64,000 nt of DNA from Actinomycetota bacterium (GTDB lineage Bacteria > Actinomycetota > Acidimicrobiia > Acidimicrobiales > Iamiaceae). The stretch spans positions 1-64,000 of the forward strand of contig JACPNX010000018.1 of assembly GCA_016185275.1 (NCBI GenBank), given 5' to 3'. The position numbers and the translations under genes are program-made. Below are positions 1 through 8,349 of this stretch, piece after piece. Every line of letters begins with the position of its first letter. Position 1 is the first letter of the stretch. Under the pieces are notes generated by a model. That model had not been told where the DNA came from. It searched no databases and saw nothing but the letters and a program-made list of their open reading frames with translations.

Positions 1-1
1 C

Positions 2-112
2 GTCCGAGCCGTCCTCATGGTCAAGCTCCAACGCAAGTACGCTCACGGCCCGTGGTCACCGAACCCGGTGCCCAACCCACAACCAGCAGTGCGGTTCAGC
101 CTCGTCGCATGA
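2..112 (+). CDS. C-terminal remnant of an unrecognised ORF, cut by the window edge
   Basis: An open frame enters from the left edge and ends at TGA 110-112. It encodes about 36 residues, including KLQRKYAHGPWSPNP, and I do not recognise the family. It could be the 3' end of a real upstream gene. It lies in the same frame as the ORF starting at 143, separated only by this TGA and ten codons, so it could also be part of a single interrupted gene. Nothing in the sequence decides between these. Confidence 0.25.
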   Translation, partial: VRAVLMVKLQRKYAHGPWSPNPVPNPQPAVRFSLVA

Positions 113-142
113 GGCCCATGTCAACACTTCGGCTCGCTACCG

Positions 143-1015
143 ATGGTTCGCCACACGTGTGATCCGAAGCAGCTCGGCACGTACTTCGACAAGGACGACA
201 GTCGGCTGCACTTTCTTACGCCCGTCTACTTCAAACGAGAGGTGCTCCTGCCGTACGCAGCTGAGCCCCACCGCTACCAGCTGACTCGGTCCCGGCTCTC
301 CTGCCTCAGCCTCTGGGGGATCGACATCTCGTTCAACACGCACGGTCTTGTCGAGGTCTACCTCGGAGACTTGGGAGAGCGACTGCCGTCGGACGAGTGG
401 GGTCACTGGCTGTCGTACAACGTTCCACCCGAAGGGCGAATGGAGGAGGGACGTGTCCGGCGGGACTTCCTGAACCAGTTCGCTTCGTCGCCGGACATCC
501 CACGCGACGTGCGCCAAGGGCGCGAACGCGCTGCCGAAGTCTCTGCGCGCGTATTCGGAACGCCGATCTGGCGACAGCTCGATGGCGACATCGAGGCGGA
601 ATGGGAGTCGATGATCGGCCCTCTGAGTGACGATCCGACGGCGCTCGGCCCTTCCCTCCTCCTGCTCACGAAGAGCCTGGTCGACGCGATCGACCCAACG
701 CCCCTCAAGTCGTTTCTCGGCGACGCCGGCGCGGACGAGCGGTCGTTGCAGCTCCTCGGCCGACTTGTGGAACGCATGGGTGGAGGCTCAGATCTGATCG
801 AACCGCTCCGAGCACTTCAGGACTTCCGGTCGAGAGGTGGGGTCGCCCATCTCGCAGGATCAGGTCGCCGCGCCGCAACGGTTCGCCTTGGGATCGAGGA
901 CATGGGCACGCTCGAGGCGTTCGATCACGTCGCTGCTGGGCTCGCGGCCTGCCTCGAAGGTCTCGCAGACCTGATGCACGGCGTCGAGTTCGATGCGGCC
1001 GGCGGTAAGGGCTGA
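143..1015 (+). CDS. Conserved hypothetical protein, probably missing its N-terminal half
   Basis: This is a 290-residue ORF of unknown function. It begins abruptly with TCDPKQLGTYF followed by LHFLTPVYFKREVL, then SCLSLWGIDI and VEVYLGDLGERLP. From memory, these motifs belong to a family of larger hypothetical proteins in which this block sits in the middle or C-terminal half, so the protein here looks 5'-truncated. The only start after the in-frame TGA at 110-112 is ATG 143, and no convincing ribosome binding site precedes it. The gene ends 2 nt before the DUF3024 gene, suggesting co-transcription. It could be a decayed gene or a naturally short homolog. The existence of the frame is clear; the truncation is inferred. 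Confidence 0.6.
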   Translation: MVRHTCDPKQLGTYFDKDDSRLHFLTPVYFKREVLLPYAAEPHRYQLTRSRLSCLSLWGIDISFNTHGLVEVYLGDLGERLPSDEWGHWLSYNVPPEGRMEEGRVRRDFLNQFASSPDIPRDVRQGRERAAEVSARVFGTPIWRQLDGDIEAEWESMIGPLSDDPTALGPSLLLLTKSLVDAIDPTPLKSFLGDAGADERSLQLLGRLVERMGGGSDLIEPLRALQDFRSRGGVAHLAGSGRRAATVRLGIEDMGTLEAFDHVAAGLAACLEGLADLMHGVEFDAAGGKG

Positions 1016-1017
1016 CC

Positions 1018-1365
1018 GTGACAATCCCTGAGCTTGATGTCGCACGCGCTCGACGCTTCGTCGACGAGCTCAGCGCGGAGATGCCCTTCGACGCTCGTGA
1101 CCAGGTCAAGTACGAGCTCGACGTCGAGGCTGGGGCGCTCACGATCCTCGAGTGCCGTCCGCCATGGCGTGATGAGTACGGTCCCGAGCGGGCGCGCCTT
1201 CCGATCGCTCGCCTTCGCTACGTGAAGGCGCGACGTGAGTGGAGCCTCTACTGGCGGGATCGCCACTCGAAGTTCCACGTCTACGACCAGACCCCGCCGA
1301 CTCCGTCGATCCAGGCCCTCCTCGATGAAGTCAAGGCTGACCCCATCTCGATCTTCTGGGGCTGA
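1018..1365 (+). CDS. DUF3024 family protein
   Basis: This small protein of 115 residues matches the DUF3024 pattern: an N-terminal helix, ECRPPW near residue 45, WSLYWRDRHSKFHVY in the middle, and the hallmark C-terminus DPISIFWG. The family is small, soluble and of unknown biochemical role, and is often found beside accessory or defence genes. The GTG start lies 2 nt after the stop of the preceding ORF, which implies translational coupling. A repeated dyad begins 7 nt after its stop codon and probably marks the promoter region of the next gene. Confidence 0.75.
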   Translation: MTIPELDVARARRFVDELSAEMPFDARDQVKYELDVEAGALTILECRPPWRDEYGPERARLPIARLRYVKARREWSLYWRDRHSKFHVYDQTPPTPSIQALLDEVKADPISIFWG

Positions 1366-1372
1366 CTCGCCC

Positions 1373-1409
1373 AATTACGTCCACTTACAGCAGTATGCGT
1401 ACGAATGGC
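1373..1409 (+). repeat. Copy 1 of a duplicated element containing a 26-bp imperfect dyad
   Basis: The element matches 3274-3310 at 31 of 37 positions. Its core, 1378-1403, is an imperfect palindrome centred on TTACAGCAGTA with outer arms CGT...ACG; about 18 of 26 positions are self-complementary. It sits between the DUF3024 stop and the DUF262 start at 1449. It could be an operator for a dimeric repressor or a recombination or cassette boundary. Confidence 0.7.
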
Positions 1410-1448
1410 TGCTCATGGAGCGACTACGCCTGATCGGGAGGAGAGGTC

Positions 1449-3278
1449 GTGCAAGCCGAGACCGTTGACGTGAAGTCGCTCTTCGAGCGAGATATCCGGT
1501 ACCTGATCCCGGTCTTCCAACGGAACTACAAGTGGAACGAGTCCGAGCACTGGGCACCGCTGTGGGTCGACCTTCGGAACCTCGCAACCGACCTACTGGA
1601 GTTCGGCCCCGGGCCGGACCTCTCCGAGCACTTCCTGGGCGCCATCGTCTGCGAGGTTCAAGCAGCGTTCGGTCGAGACGCGCAGGCAGTGGCAGTGATC
1701 GATGGACAGCAGCGATTGACGACGGTGCAGCTGTTTCTCGCTGCTGCCCGGCGGGTGTGCGAACGGCGTGGCCTCGATGGAGACGCGCAGTACCTCAGGG
1801 GACTTCTCGAGAACAGCGCTCATATTGTCAATGTGCGCGAGAGCCACCAGTACAAGATTTGGCCGAACGTCGCCGACCGCGGTTCCTACGTCGCCGCGAT
1901 GCGCGACTCCGCGGGCACGAGTCAACCGGAGACGGCAACGCGCTTCTTCGAGAAGCAGATCAGCCGATGGCTCGACATCGGCGACGAGAGCGATCCCGAC
2001 GACGACGCGGACCACACGCCGCAGGAGCGCATGGCCGCTCTTATCGACGCGACGACATCGCAGATGAAGTTGGTCAAGATCGACCTGCAGGCGAAGGACA
2101 ACGCGCAGGTCATCTTCGAGACGCTGAACGGTCGCGGTGAGCGGCTCACCGACGCGGACCTCATCCGGAACCTGCTGTTCCGCAAAGCTGACGAACAAGG
2201 CACTGACGTAGAGGCCCTTCACTCGACATCGTGGTCGTTCTTCGATGAACCGCGGTGGTCGGACCAGGTCGCTCACGGCAGGCACCAGAGGGATCGTCTG
2301 CACCTCTTCTTGAACCACTGGCTCTCGATGAAGCTCCTCGAAGAAGTCCCAGGATCGGCCGTCTTCCGCAAGTTTCAAGAGAAGACCGATCGCGATCAGC
2401 TACCTGCTGAGGTCGTCGCGAAGGAGCTTCGGGACGCCGGTGCGGTCTTCGATTCCTTTGATGCCTTCGAGGTCGACAGCCGGGAGTGGTGGTTCTTCCG
2501 ACGGATCCGAGAGATGGACCTGATCACGGTCTTCCCACTCCTTCTCTGGACGTTCGGTCAGCCCGCCAGTGTCCTCCCGCCCGAGAGACGACTTCGGATC
2601 ACCAGGGCTGTCGAGTCGTACTTGGTTCGTCGCCTGATCAGTCGGGCGTCCACTCGGAGCTACGGGCGCGTCTTCATCGATCTGCTCGCTACTGCTGGTG
2701 CGGGTGAGCCTGGCGATTCTGATGCGCGCATCGTTCGCCTACTCGCCGACCGGACCGCTGAGGCTGACTTCTGGCCCGCCGACGATGTGCTCGCCGCCGA
2801 CCTGCGAAGCAAGAACGCGTACGGCCTTCGCAAGAGCCGCATCGCCATGGTGCTCGAGGCCGTCGAGCGACAGCTCGTGGGCACCGGCAAGACGGAGTTC
2901 ATCGATATCGCTCGCAAGTCGGTCGAGCACATCCTGCCGCAAGGGTGGCGTCACGAGGCGGGGTGGGCGCTTCCGGATGGCCTCGCCGATCCCACGGCAG
3001 CAGGCATCGACAGGGACCGTGCGTTGCACACGTGGGGCAACCTCACCCTGGTCACATGGGGAAAGAACTCCGAGCTCTCCAACCACGCCTGGGACGTCAA
3101 GAAGGAGTCCCTCGCCCAGCACACGGCTCTGCAGATCAACCGTGACCTCCGAACACGCTGGCCTAATGGGTGGAACGAAACAACGATCAACGAGCGGGCC
3201 GACTACCTCATCAACGCGATGAAGACGATTTGGCCCGCCCCGGCGGACTTCCTGGAAGAGGTCGAAGGGCGGGAATAA
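1449..3278 (+). CDS. DUF262 and DUF1524 (GmrSD-like) protein
   Basis: This 609-residue protein has the architecture of GmrSD-type modification-dependent restriction enzymes, with the GmrS-like and GmrD-like parts in one chain. The DUF262 half shows IPVFQRNYKW (residues 20-29), IDGQQRLTT (D85-R89 core) and FETLNGRGERLTDADLIRN from F223; the DGQQR block is the ParB-like nucleotide-binding signature. The DUF1524 half carries the His-x-x-Pro nuclease motif VEHILP (H494) and the downstream WGNLTLV and NSELSN segments (N531 region). In characterised relatives these domains cut glucosylated or otherwise modified phage DNA in an NTP-dependent way. The GTG start follows a strong GGGAGGAG. The Fic gene follows 37 nt after its stop. 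Activity against phage is inferred from the family. Confidence 0.85.
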   Translation: MQAETVDVKSLFERDIRYLIPVFQRNYKWNESEHWAPLWVDLRNLATDLLEFGPGPDLSEHFLGAIVCEVQAAFGRDAQAVAVIDGQQRLTTVQLFLAAARRVCERRGLDGDAQYLRGLLENSAHIVNVRESHQYKIWPNVADRGSYVAAMRDSAGTSQPETATRFFEKQISRWLDIGDESDPDDDADHTPQERMAALIDATTSQMKLVKIDLQAKDNAQVIFETLNGRGERLTDADLIRNLLFRKADEQGTDVEALHSTSWSFFDEPRWSDQVAHGRHQRDRLHLFLNHWLSMKLLEEVPGSAVFRKFQEKTDRDQLPAEVVAKELRDAGAVFDSFDAFEVDSREWWFFRRIREMDLITVFPLLLWTFGQPASVLPPERRLRITRAVESYLVRRLISRASTRSYGRVFIDLLATAGAGEPGDSDARIVRLLADRTAEADFWPADDVLAADLRSKNAYGLRKSRIAMVLEAVERQLVGTGKTEFIDIARKSVEHILPQGWRHEAGWALPDGLADPTAAGIDRDRALHTWGNLTLVTWGKNSELSNHAWDVKKESLAQHTALQINRDLRTRWPNGWNETTINERADYLINAMKTIWPAPADFLEEVEGRE

Positions 3279-3310
3279 CGTACACTTACAGCCGTAGGCG
3301 TACGGAAGGC
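3274..3310 (+). repeat. Copy 2 of the duplicated element, just before the Fic gene
   Basis: The core 3279-3304 is a better dyad than copy 1: about 20 of 26 positions are self-complementary, with outer arms CGTAC and GTACG and inner TTACAGCCGTAG. It starts on the stop codon of the DUF262 gene and ends 11 nt before the Fic ATG at 3316. TACACT at 3281-3286 fits a TANNNT -10 box. A shared regulator of both genes is the simplest reading. Confidence 0.75.
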
Positions 3311-3315
3311 CGGGG

Positions 3316-4479
3316 ATGGAGCGAGCGGGCGTCGAGGTCCCGATCGTGTGGCGAGGCCGGCGCGCCCGCGCGTTCGTGCCCACGCGGCTCGCTGACCGCG
3401 ACCTCACTCTCGACGCCCGGACCGTCGCCGACGCAGCTCGGGCGCAGGCGGCTGTCGAGCACGGCGCCGAGTCGATGCCCGAGGACTTCGCCGCGCTGGC
3501 GCAGCTTCTCCTGCGAGCCGAGGGAGTGGCGTCGTCGTTCATCGAGGGCGTGACCGCACCGGTCGTCGACATCGTCCTCGCCGAGGCCGACGGGAGCGGC
3601 TCACCCTCGGCTGCTGCATGGGTGGCGGCGAACCTTGCGGCCGTGACCGAGGCGGTCGAGGGTGCGCACGCCCGTCCCCTCACGGTGGAGAGCCTGTGCG
3701 CCTGGCACCGGACGCTCATGACCGGGAGCCCGACGCCGGCGCAGCACGTCGGTGTCCTTCGCTCCGAGCAGGCATGGGTCGGCGGCACGTCACCCCTGGA
3801 TGCGCACCTGGTGACGCCGCCGCCGGACGAGGTGCCGGCACTGGTCGACGATCTGATCGCCTACGTCAACCGCGACGACATCGACCCCGTGGCCCAGGCG
3901 GCGATCGCCCACGCGCAGTTCGAGATCATCCATCCCTTCGCCGACGGCAACGGGCGCGTCGGCCGCGTGCTCGTCGCCTGGATCCTCGTTCGGCGCCTGT
4001 CACTCATCACGCCGCCGCCGGTGAGCGCGCGCATCGCCGCCGACGTCGGCGGCTACGCCTTCGGGCTCGGGCTGTTCCGCATGGGTGACCACAACACGTG
4101 GGTCCGCTGGTTCGCGGAGGCGGTGTCGGGCGCCGGCCGCGCGCAACAGGAGCTGGTCGCGTCCGTCGAACGGCTGCAGCGCGAGTGGCGCCGGCGACTC
4201 GCCGGGCCTCGAGCTGCGTCGAGGCGTGTGCGGAGCGACGCGGCGGCCTGGCGCGTGCTCGACCTCCTGCCTCGTCACCTCGTGCTCACCGGCCCGATCC
4301 TGGCGAGCGAGCTCGACATCCCGCTGAAGTCCGCGAACGCAGCGTTGGTCGAGCTCGTCGCGGCCGGAGTCCTCGTCGAGCACGGCACGGTGCAACCGAG
4401 CGGGCGAGGACGGCCGAGCCGCCTCTACACGAGCGCCGAGCTGCTCGGACTCACCGGCTCGAACCCGTTGCGGGCCTGA
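3316..4479 (+). CDS. Class II Fic-domain protein with C-terminal winged helix
   Basis: Fic enzymes transfer AMP (or another nucleotide) from NTP to hydroxyl side chains of target proteins. The complete catalytic motif HPFADGNGRVGR spans residues 206-217. An inhibitory-helix motif SSFIEG (residues 73-78, pattern [S/T]xxxE[G/N]) lies upstream in the same chain, which makes this a class II, self-inhibited Fic and argues against a Doc/Phd-type toxin needing a separate antitoxin. The C-terminal quarter contains a winged-helix-like segment (LVLTGPILASELDIPLKSAN, then VELVAAGVLVEHG) that may bind DNA or mediate autoregulation. The length of 387 aa is normal for this subgroup. It follows the DUF262 gene closely and is preceded by the dyad repeat. 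The targets are unknown. Confidence 0.9.
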   Translation: MERAGVEVPIVWRGRRARAFVPTRLADRDLTLDARTVADAARAQAAVEHGAESMPEDFAALAQLLLRAEGVASSFIEGVTAPVVDIVLAEADGSGSPSAAAWVAANLAAVTEAVEGAHARPLTVESLCAWHRTLMTGSPTPAQHVGVLRSEQAWVGGTSPLDAHLVTPPPDEVPALVDDLIAYVNRDDIDPVAQAAIAHAQFEIIHPFADGNGRVGRVLVAWILVRRLSLITPPPVSARIAADVGGYAFGLGLFRMGDHNTWVRWFAEAVSGAGRAQQELVASVERLQREWRRRLAGPRAASRRVRSDAAAWRVLDLLPRHLVLTGPILASELDIPLKSANAALVELVAAGVLVEHGTVQPSGRGRPSRLYTSAELLGLTGSNPLRA

Positions 4480-4569
4480 CCACGAAAGCGCTCTCGGCGG
4501 CTCTTCCTCCGCGATCCGAGTCGGAGCGGGCGTCGGGCGGATGACCGGCCGAACGCAGGCGGCGTCGCG

Positions 4570-5598
4570 TCAGTCGCCGCCGGACGCATCCTTCACGGAC
4601 TGCTTGCCGGCCGCGATCCACGGCATCATCTTGCGCAGGTCGGCGCCGACCGCCTCGATCTGGTGCGAGGCGCCCTGCGCCCGGAGATCGTTGAAGTGGA
4701 CGCTGCCGCCCTCGATCTCGCCGACGAACTCCTCGGCGAACTGGCCGGAACGGATCTCGTCGAGGATCCGGCGCATCTCGGCCTTGGTCTCCGCGGTGAT
4801 GATGCGCGGGCCGCGGGTGAGGTCGCCGTACTCCGCGGTCGTCGACACCGAGTAGCGCATCCCGGAGATGCCCTCTTCGTACATGAGGTCCACGATGAGC
4901 TTCAGCTCGTGCAGGCACTCGAAGTAGGCCGACTCGGGCTGGTAGCCGGCCTCGACCAGCGTCTCGAACCCCGCCTGCACCAGCGCGGTGAGGCCGCCGC
5001 ACAGCACCACCTGCTCGCCGAACAGGTCGGTCTCGGTCTCCTCCTCGAACGTCGTCTCGAGCACGCCGGCCCGGGTGCCGCCGAGCGCGTCGGCGTAGGC
5101 CAGGGCGAGCTGGGCCGCACCGCCGGTCGCGTCCTGCTGGACGGCGACGAGGCACGGCACACCGCCGCCCTCGGTGTAGGTGCGGCGCACGAGGTGGCCC
5201 GGACCCTTGGGTGCCACCAGCGCCACGTCGACCCCCTCGGGCGCCTGGACGTAGCCGAAGCGCACGCTGAACCCGTGCGCCACGAACAGCGCGTCGCCGT
5301 CGGCGAGGTTGGGCTTGACGTGCTCTTCGAACACGGCCCGATGCTCGGTGTCGGGCAGCAGGATCATGACGAGGTCCGCCTCACGGGCGGCGGTGGACAG
5401 GTCCACCACCCGCAGGCCGGCGTCGTGCGCCTTGGCCCGCGACGACGAGCCATCCCGCAGCCCGACGCGCACGTCGATGCCGGACTCCTTCAGGTTGAGC
5501 GCGTGGGCGTGACCCTGGGAGCCGTAGCCGAGGATCGCCACCTTGCGATCCGCGATGCGCGACCGGTCGGCGTCCGCCTCGTAGAACACGTTGGCCAT
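4570..5598 (-). CDS. ilvC: Ketol-acid reductoisomerase (NADP+)
   Basis: IlvC converts acetolactate or acetohydroxybutyrate to the dihydroxy acid by alkyl migration and NADPH reduction, the second common step of valine and isoleucine synthesis. The 342-residue length is that of the short class I enzyme. The Rossmann fingerprint [19 protein letters not shown] is near the N-terminus, and the knotted C-terminal domain shows the acidic motif [14 protein letters not shown], whose Asp and Glu bind magnesium. The start is ATG 5598, giving [13 protein letters not shown]. The gene lies 82 nt downstream of ilvN, as the last gene of ilvB-ilvN-ilvC. Its stop region contains GGCGGCG/CGCCGCC arms that may help terminate transcription towards the convergent Fic gene. 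Confidence 0.97.
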   Translation of the reverse strand: MANVFYEADADRSRIADRKVAILGYGSQGHAHALNLKESGIDVRVGLRDGSSSRAKAHDAGLRVVDLSTAAREADLVMILLPDTEHRAVFEEHVKPNLADGDALFVAHGFSVRFGYVQAPEGVDVALVAPKGPGHLVRRTYTEGGGVPCLVAVQQDATGGAAQLALAYADALGGTRAGVLETTFEEETETDLFGEQVVLCGGLTALVQAGFETLVEAGYQPESAYFECLHELKLIVDLMYEEGISGMRYSVSTTAEYGDLTRGPRIITAETKAEMRRILDEIRSGQFAEEFVGEIEGGSVHFNDLRAQGASHQIEAVGADLRKMMPWIAAGKQSVKDASGGD

Positions 5599-5680
5599 CT
5601 GGGTTGCCTCTCGTTCGGGTTGGTCGGCGGTTGTCCGGGGCGCTCGGTTCGAGGGGCGCTCGGGGGTCGAAGGCGCAACG

Positions 5681-6229
5681 CTACGACGCGCGCCCGCTGA
5701 CCGAACGCAACCGGCTGTCGCCGTCCCGGTCGAGCCGGGCCAGCGCAACGCGGCCGGTGCGCTGGAGCTCCACGATGCCGAACGGTCGCAGCAGCTGCTC
5801 GAAGTCGTCCACCTTCGTCGGATGGCCCTCGAGCGACACGGTGAGGAGCTCGTGGCTGACCGCGAGGATGCGGCCCTCGAAGATCTGCGTGAGCTCGAGC
5901 ACCTGGCCCCGGGTATCGGGGTCGGCCTGCACGGTGGCCAGCAGCAGCTCGCGCTCGACGGAGTCACGCGGGTCGAGCTCGGTGATCTGCACCACGTTGA
6001 CGAGCTTGTCGAGCTGCTTGACGATCTGCTCCAGCGGCGACGACTCGACGTCGACCACGATCGTGAGCCGGCTCAGCCGCTCGTCCTCGGTGGGCGCGAC
6101 GGCGAGCGAGAAGATGTTGTAGCCCCGCCGTGAGAACAGGTTGGCGACGCGGGCGAGCACGCCGGGCCGGTTCTCCACGAGCACGGACAGGGTGTGGTGG
6201 CGGACGGCGCCGCCCGGGGTGACGTCCAT
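5681..6229 (-). CDS. ilvN: Acetolactate synthase small (regulatory) subunit
   Basis: This 182-residue regulatory subunit of acetohydroxyacid synthase confers valine feedback control on IlvB. An N-terminal ACT domain is evident ([20 protein letters not shown], followed by [10 protein letters not shown]), and the second half matches the C-terminal domain of AHAS small subunits ([10 protein letters not shown], then [20 protein letters not shown]). The ATG at 6229 overlaps the ilvB stop as TGATG, so the two subunits are translationally coupled in the expected stoichiometric pair. ilvC follows 82 nt downstream. Confidence 0.96.
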   Translation of the reverse strand: MDVTPGGAVRHHTLSVLVENRPGVLARVANLFSRRGYNIFSLAVAPTEDERLSRLTIVVDVESSPLEQIVKQLDKLVNVVQITELDPRDSVERELLLATVQADPDTRGQVLELTQIFEGRILAVSHELLTVSLEGHPTKVDDFEQLLRPFGIVELQRTGRVALARLDRDGDSRLRSVSGRAS

Positions 6230-8004
6230 CAGCGGCCACCCTCCCCGGTGCGGTGCGTGGCATCGGCCTGGTGGGGCGGCACCTGGATGGAGTCGTTGCT
6301 CTGTCCGGCGGCGACCATGGGGAACACCTTCTCGCGGCTGTCGGTGCGGAACTCCACGACGACGGGGCGGTCGTCGATCTCGTTGGCCTTGTCGATGGCC
6401 GGCTGGATCTCCTCGGGCGACTCGACCCGCAGGCCCACGCAGCCCATCGCCTCGGCCCACTTGACGTAGTCCGGCAGGTCGGGCGACAGGTACACCTCGG
6501 AGTAGCGCTCGTCGTAGAACATCTCCTGCCACTGGCGCACCATGCCGAGGTAGGCGTTGTTGAGGATCGCCACCTTCACGGGGATGCGCTCGGCCGTGGC
6601 CGTCACCAGCTCCTGCGCGGTCATCTGGAAGCAGCCGTCGCCGTCGACGGCCCACACCATGCGATCGGGCCGGCCCACCTTGGCGCCGATGGCCGCGGGC
6701 ACCGAGAACCCCATGGTGCCGAGGCCGCCCGAGTTCACCCACGTGTACGGGTGCCGGAAGCGCCAGTACTGGCTGGCCCACATCTGATGCTGGCCGACAC
6801 CCGAGCACAGGATCGTGTCCTCCGGGACCGACTCGCGCAGGTGCTCGAGCACCATCTGCGGCTTGAGCGCGTCGCCTTCGACGGGCGGCTCGTACGACAG
6901 CGGGAACCGCTCCTGCCAACCGGAGATCGTCGACCGCCACGGCCGGCGGTCCGGCGCCTCGACGCCGTGGGCGGCCAGCTCGCGCAGCGCCTCCACGAGC
7001 TCCTCGATGACGAGGCGGCAGTCGCCGGCGATGCCGACGTCGGGCCGGCGCACCTTCCCGAGCTCGGCCGGATCGACGTCGACGTGGACGATCTTGGCGC
7101 CGGGGGCGAAGGCGTCGACCTTGCCGGTGACCCGGTCGTCGAAGCGGGCGCCGAGCGCGACGAGCAGGTCGGCCCGCTGCATCGCGGTGACCGCGGTGTA
7201 GTTGCCGTGCATGCCCGGCATGCCGAGGCAGAGCTCGTGGTCGTCGGGGAACGCACCGCGGGCCATGAGCGTGGTGACGACGTGGATGCCGGTCAGCTCG
7301 GCCAGCTCGCGCAGCGCGTCCGCGGCGCGGGCCTTGAGGATGCCGCCGCCCGCGTAGATCACCGGGCGCTCCGAGCGCAGGATCAGCTCGGCGGCGCGCC
7401 GGATGGCGGTCGGGTCGCCGGTGGTCACGGGGTGGTAGCCCGGCAGGCCGGCGGCGACCTCGTCGTCACTCGGCCAGTACCAGTCGAGCTTCGAGTGCGG
7501 GTGCTTGGGATCGACGATGTCCTTCGGCACGTCGATCAGCACCGGACCCGGCCGCCCGGTCGTGGCGATGTGGAACGCCTCCCGCACCACGCGGGGGATG
7601 TCCTCGGCGCGGGTGATCAGCTCGTTGTGCTTGGTGATCGAGCGGGTGATGCCGGTGGTGTCGCACTCCTGGAAGGCGTCGGTCCCGATCGAGGAGGTGC
7701 CGACCTGCCCGGTGATCACCACCATCGGCACCGAGTCCATGTACGCGTCGCAGATCGGCGTGACGATGTTGGTTGCCCCAGGACCGCTCGTGACCATCGC
7801 GACGCCGGGCCGGCCGGTGGCATGCGCGTAGCCCTCAGCCATGTGGCCCGCGCCCTGCTCGTGGCGCACGAGGATGTGGCGGATCGGCGAGTCGAGGATC
7901 GGGTCGTACACCGGGAGGATGGCGCCGCCCGGCAAGCCGAACATCACCTCGACGCCCTCCATCTCGAGCGCCTTGATCAGCGCCTGGGCTCCGTTCATCT
8001 CCAT
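6229..8004 (-). CDS. ilvB: Acetolactate synthase large (catalytic) subunit
   Basis: This is the ThDP-dependent enzyme that joins two pyruvates, or pyruvate and 2-ketobutyrate, at the first common step of branched-chain amino-acid synthesis. It has 591 residues. The N-terminal FGLPGGAILPVYD and the catalytic-Glu block RHEQGAGHMAEGYA are present, as is the ThDP/Mg motif GDG followed about 25 residues later by ILNNAYLGMVRQW. The open frame continues upstream, but conserved sequence begins at MEMNGAQALIKALEMEGVEV, so I place the start at ATG 8004. About 150 nt upstream lie a leader peptide and a terminator hairpin, pointing to attenuation by branched-chain amino-acid supply. Confidence 0.96.
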   Translation of the reverse strand: MEMNGAQALIKALEMEGVEVMFGLPGGAILPVYDPILDSPIRHILVRHEQGAGHMAEGYAHATGRPGVAMVTSGPGATNIVTPICDAYMDSVPMVVITGQVGTSSIGTDAFQECDTTGITRSITKHNELITRAEDIPRVVREAFHIATTGRPGPVLIDVPKDIVDPKHPHSKLDWYWPSDDEVAAGLPGYHPVTTGDPTAIRRAAELILRSERPVIYAGGGILKARAADALRELAELTGIHVVTTLMARGAFPDDHELCLGMPGMHGNYTAVTAMQRADLLVALGARFDDRVTGKVDAFAPGAKIVHVDVDPAELGKVRRPDVGIAGDCRLVIEELVEALRELAAHGVEAPDRRPWRSTISGWQERFPLSYEPPVEGDALKPQMVLEHLRESVPEDTILCSGVGQHQMWASQYWRFRHPYTWVNSGGLGTMGFSVPAAIGAKVGRPDRMVWAVDGDGCFQMTAQELVTATAERIPVKVAILNNAYLGMVRQWQEMFYDERYSEVYLSPDLPDYVKWAEAMGCVGLRVESPEEIQPAIDKANEIDDRPVVVEFRTDSREKVFPMVAAGQSNDSIQVPPHQADATHRTGEGGR

Positions 8005-8104
8005 CGGTGGGTTCTCTCTCGTGCGGTGGTCGGTGACTGTGGTCGGGCGGGCAGGTGGGCGGTCAGGTGGGTTCGTGTCGGTCGTTCCGGGGCCGAAAAC
8101 GACG

Positions 8105-8130
8105 ACGACCTCCCCGCCTGGGGAGGTCGT
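8105..8130 (-). terminator. ilvB leader attenuator hairpin
   Basis: A perfect 11-bp stem (ACGACCTCCCC at 8105-8115 with GGGGAGGTCGT at 8120-8130) has a 4-nt loop. On the minus strand it is followed after a few bases by a TTTT run. It lies between the leader peptide and ilvB. A second perfect 9-bp stem, TGAGCGCAC (8157-8165) with GTGCGCTCA (8130-8138), includes the leader stop codon and abuts it, as a pause or alternative stem would. Confidence 0.7.
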
Positions 8131-8162
8131 GAGCGCACGCGTGCAGCCGGAAGCAGGTGCGC

Positions 8163-8198
8163 TCAGGTGCGGAGTACGAGGCTGCGGCCGGCGGACAT
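8163..8198 (-). CDS. ilv operon leader peptide MSAGRSLVLRT
   Basis: This 11-codon ORF lies immediately upstream of the attenuator and carries consecutive Leu-Val-Leu codons (CTC GTA CTC) near its end, followed by TGA. Actinobacterial ilvB leaders typically encode short peptides with such a run, for example the R-I-L-V-L-G type in streptomycetes. Ribosome stalling at these codons during Leu or Val shortage would prevent the first stem from forming. A GTG six codons upstream is an alternative start. Recognition rests on position, codon content and the adjoining hairpins. Confidence 0.65.
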   Translation of the reverse strand: MSAGRSLVLRT

Positions 8199-8349
8199 CG
8201 CCGCACAGCATCGCACGCCCGCCGCCGTTTCGGCAATCGCGGGTCTCGTCACCATTCGGGGGTGGGCGCCCTCGGTATGACGGCAAGCTCGACCGCGACG
8301 GCGTCATCAGTCAGCCCAGGCGCAAGCCACTCCGGGTTGAACGCAAGGA
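8199..8349 (-). promoter_or_regulatory. Upstream part of the ilv leader/promoter interval
   Basis: With 8005-8198, this makes a 345-bp gene-free stretch between the small ORF at 8350 and ilvB. The ilvB-proximal part holds the leader peptide and hairpins. This distal part should contain the operon promoter, but I could not single out a convincing -35/-10 pair, and I saw no T-box or other riboswitch. Confidence 0.4.

Noticed and set aside
3316-4479. Fic gene considered as a Doc-type toxin with a separate antitoxin
   Set aside because: The inhibitory SSFIEG helix is in the same protein (class II) and no Phd-like gene is adjacent.
8005-8349. T-box or other riboswitch upstream of ilvB
   Set aside because: No T-box core sequence or known aptamer pattern was seen; the leader peptide with hairpins explains the region.
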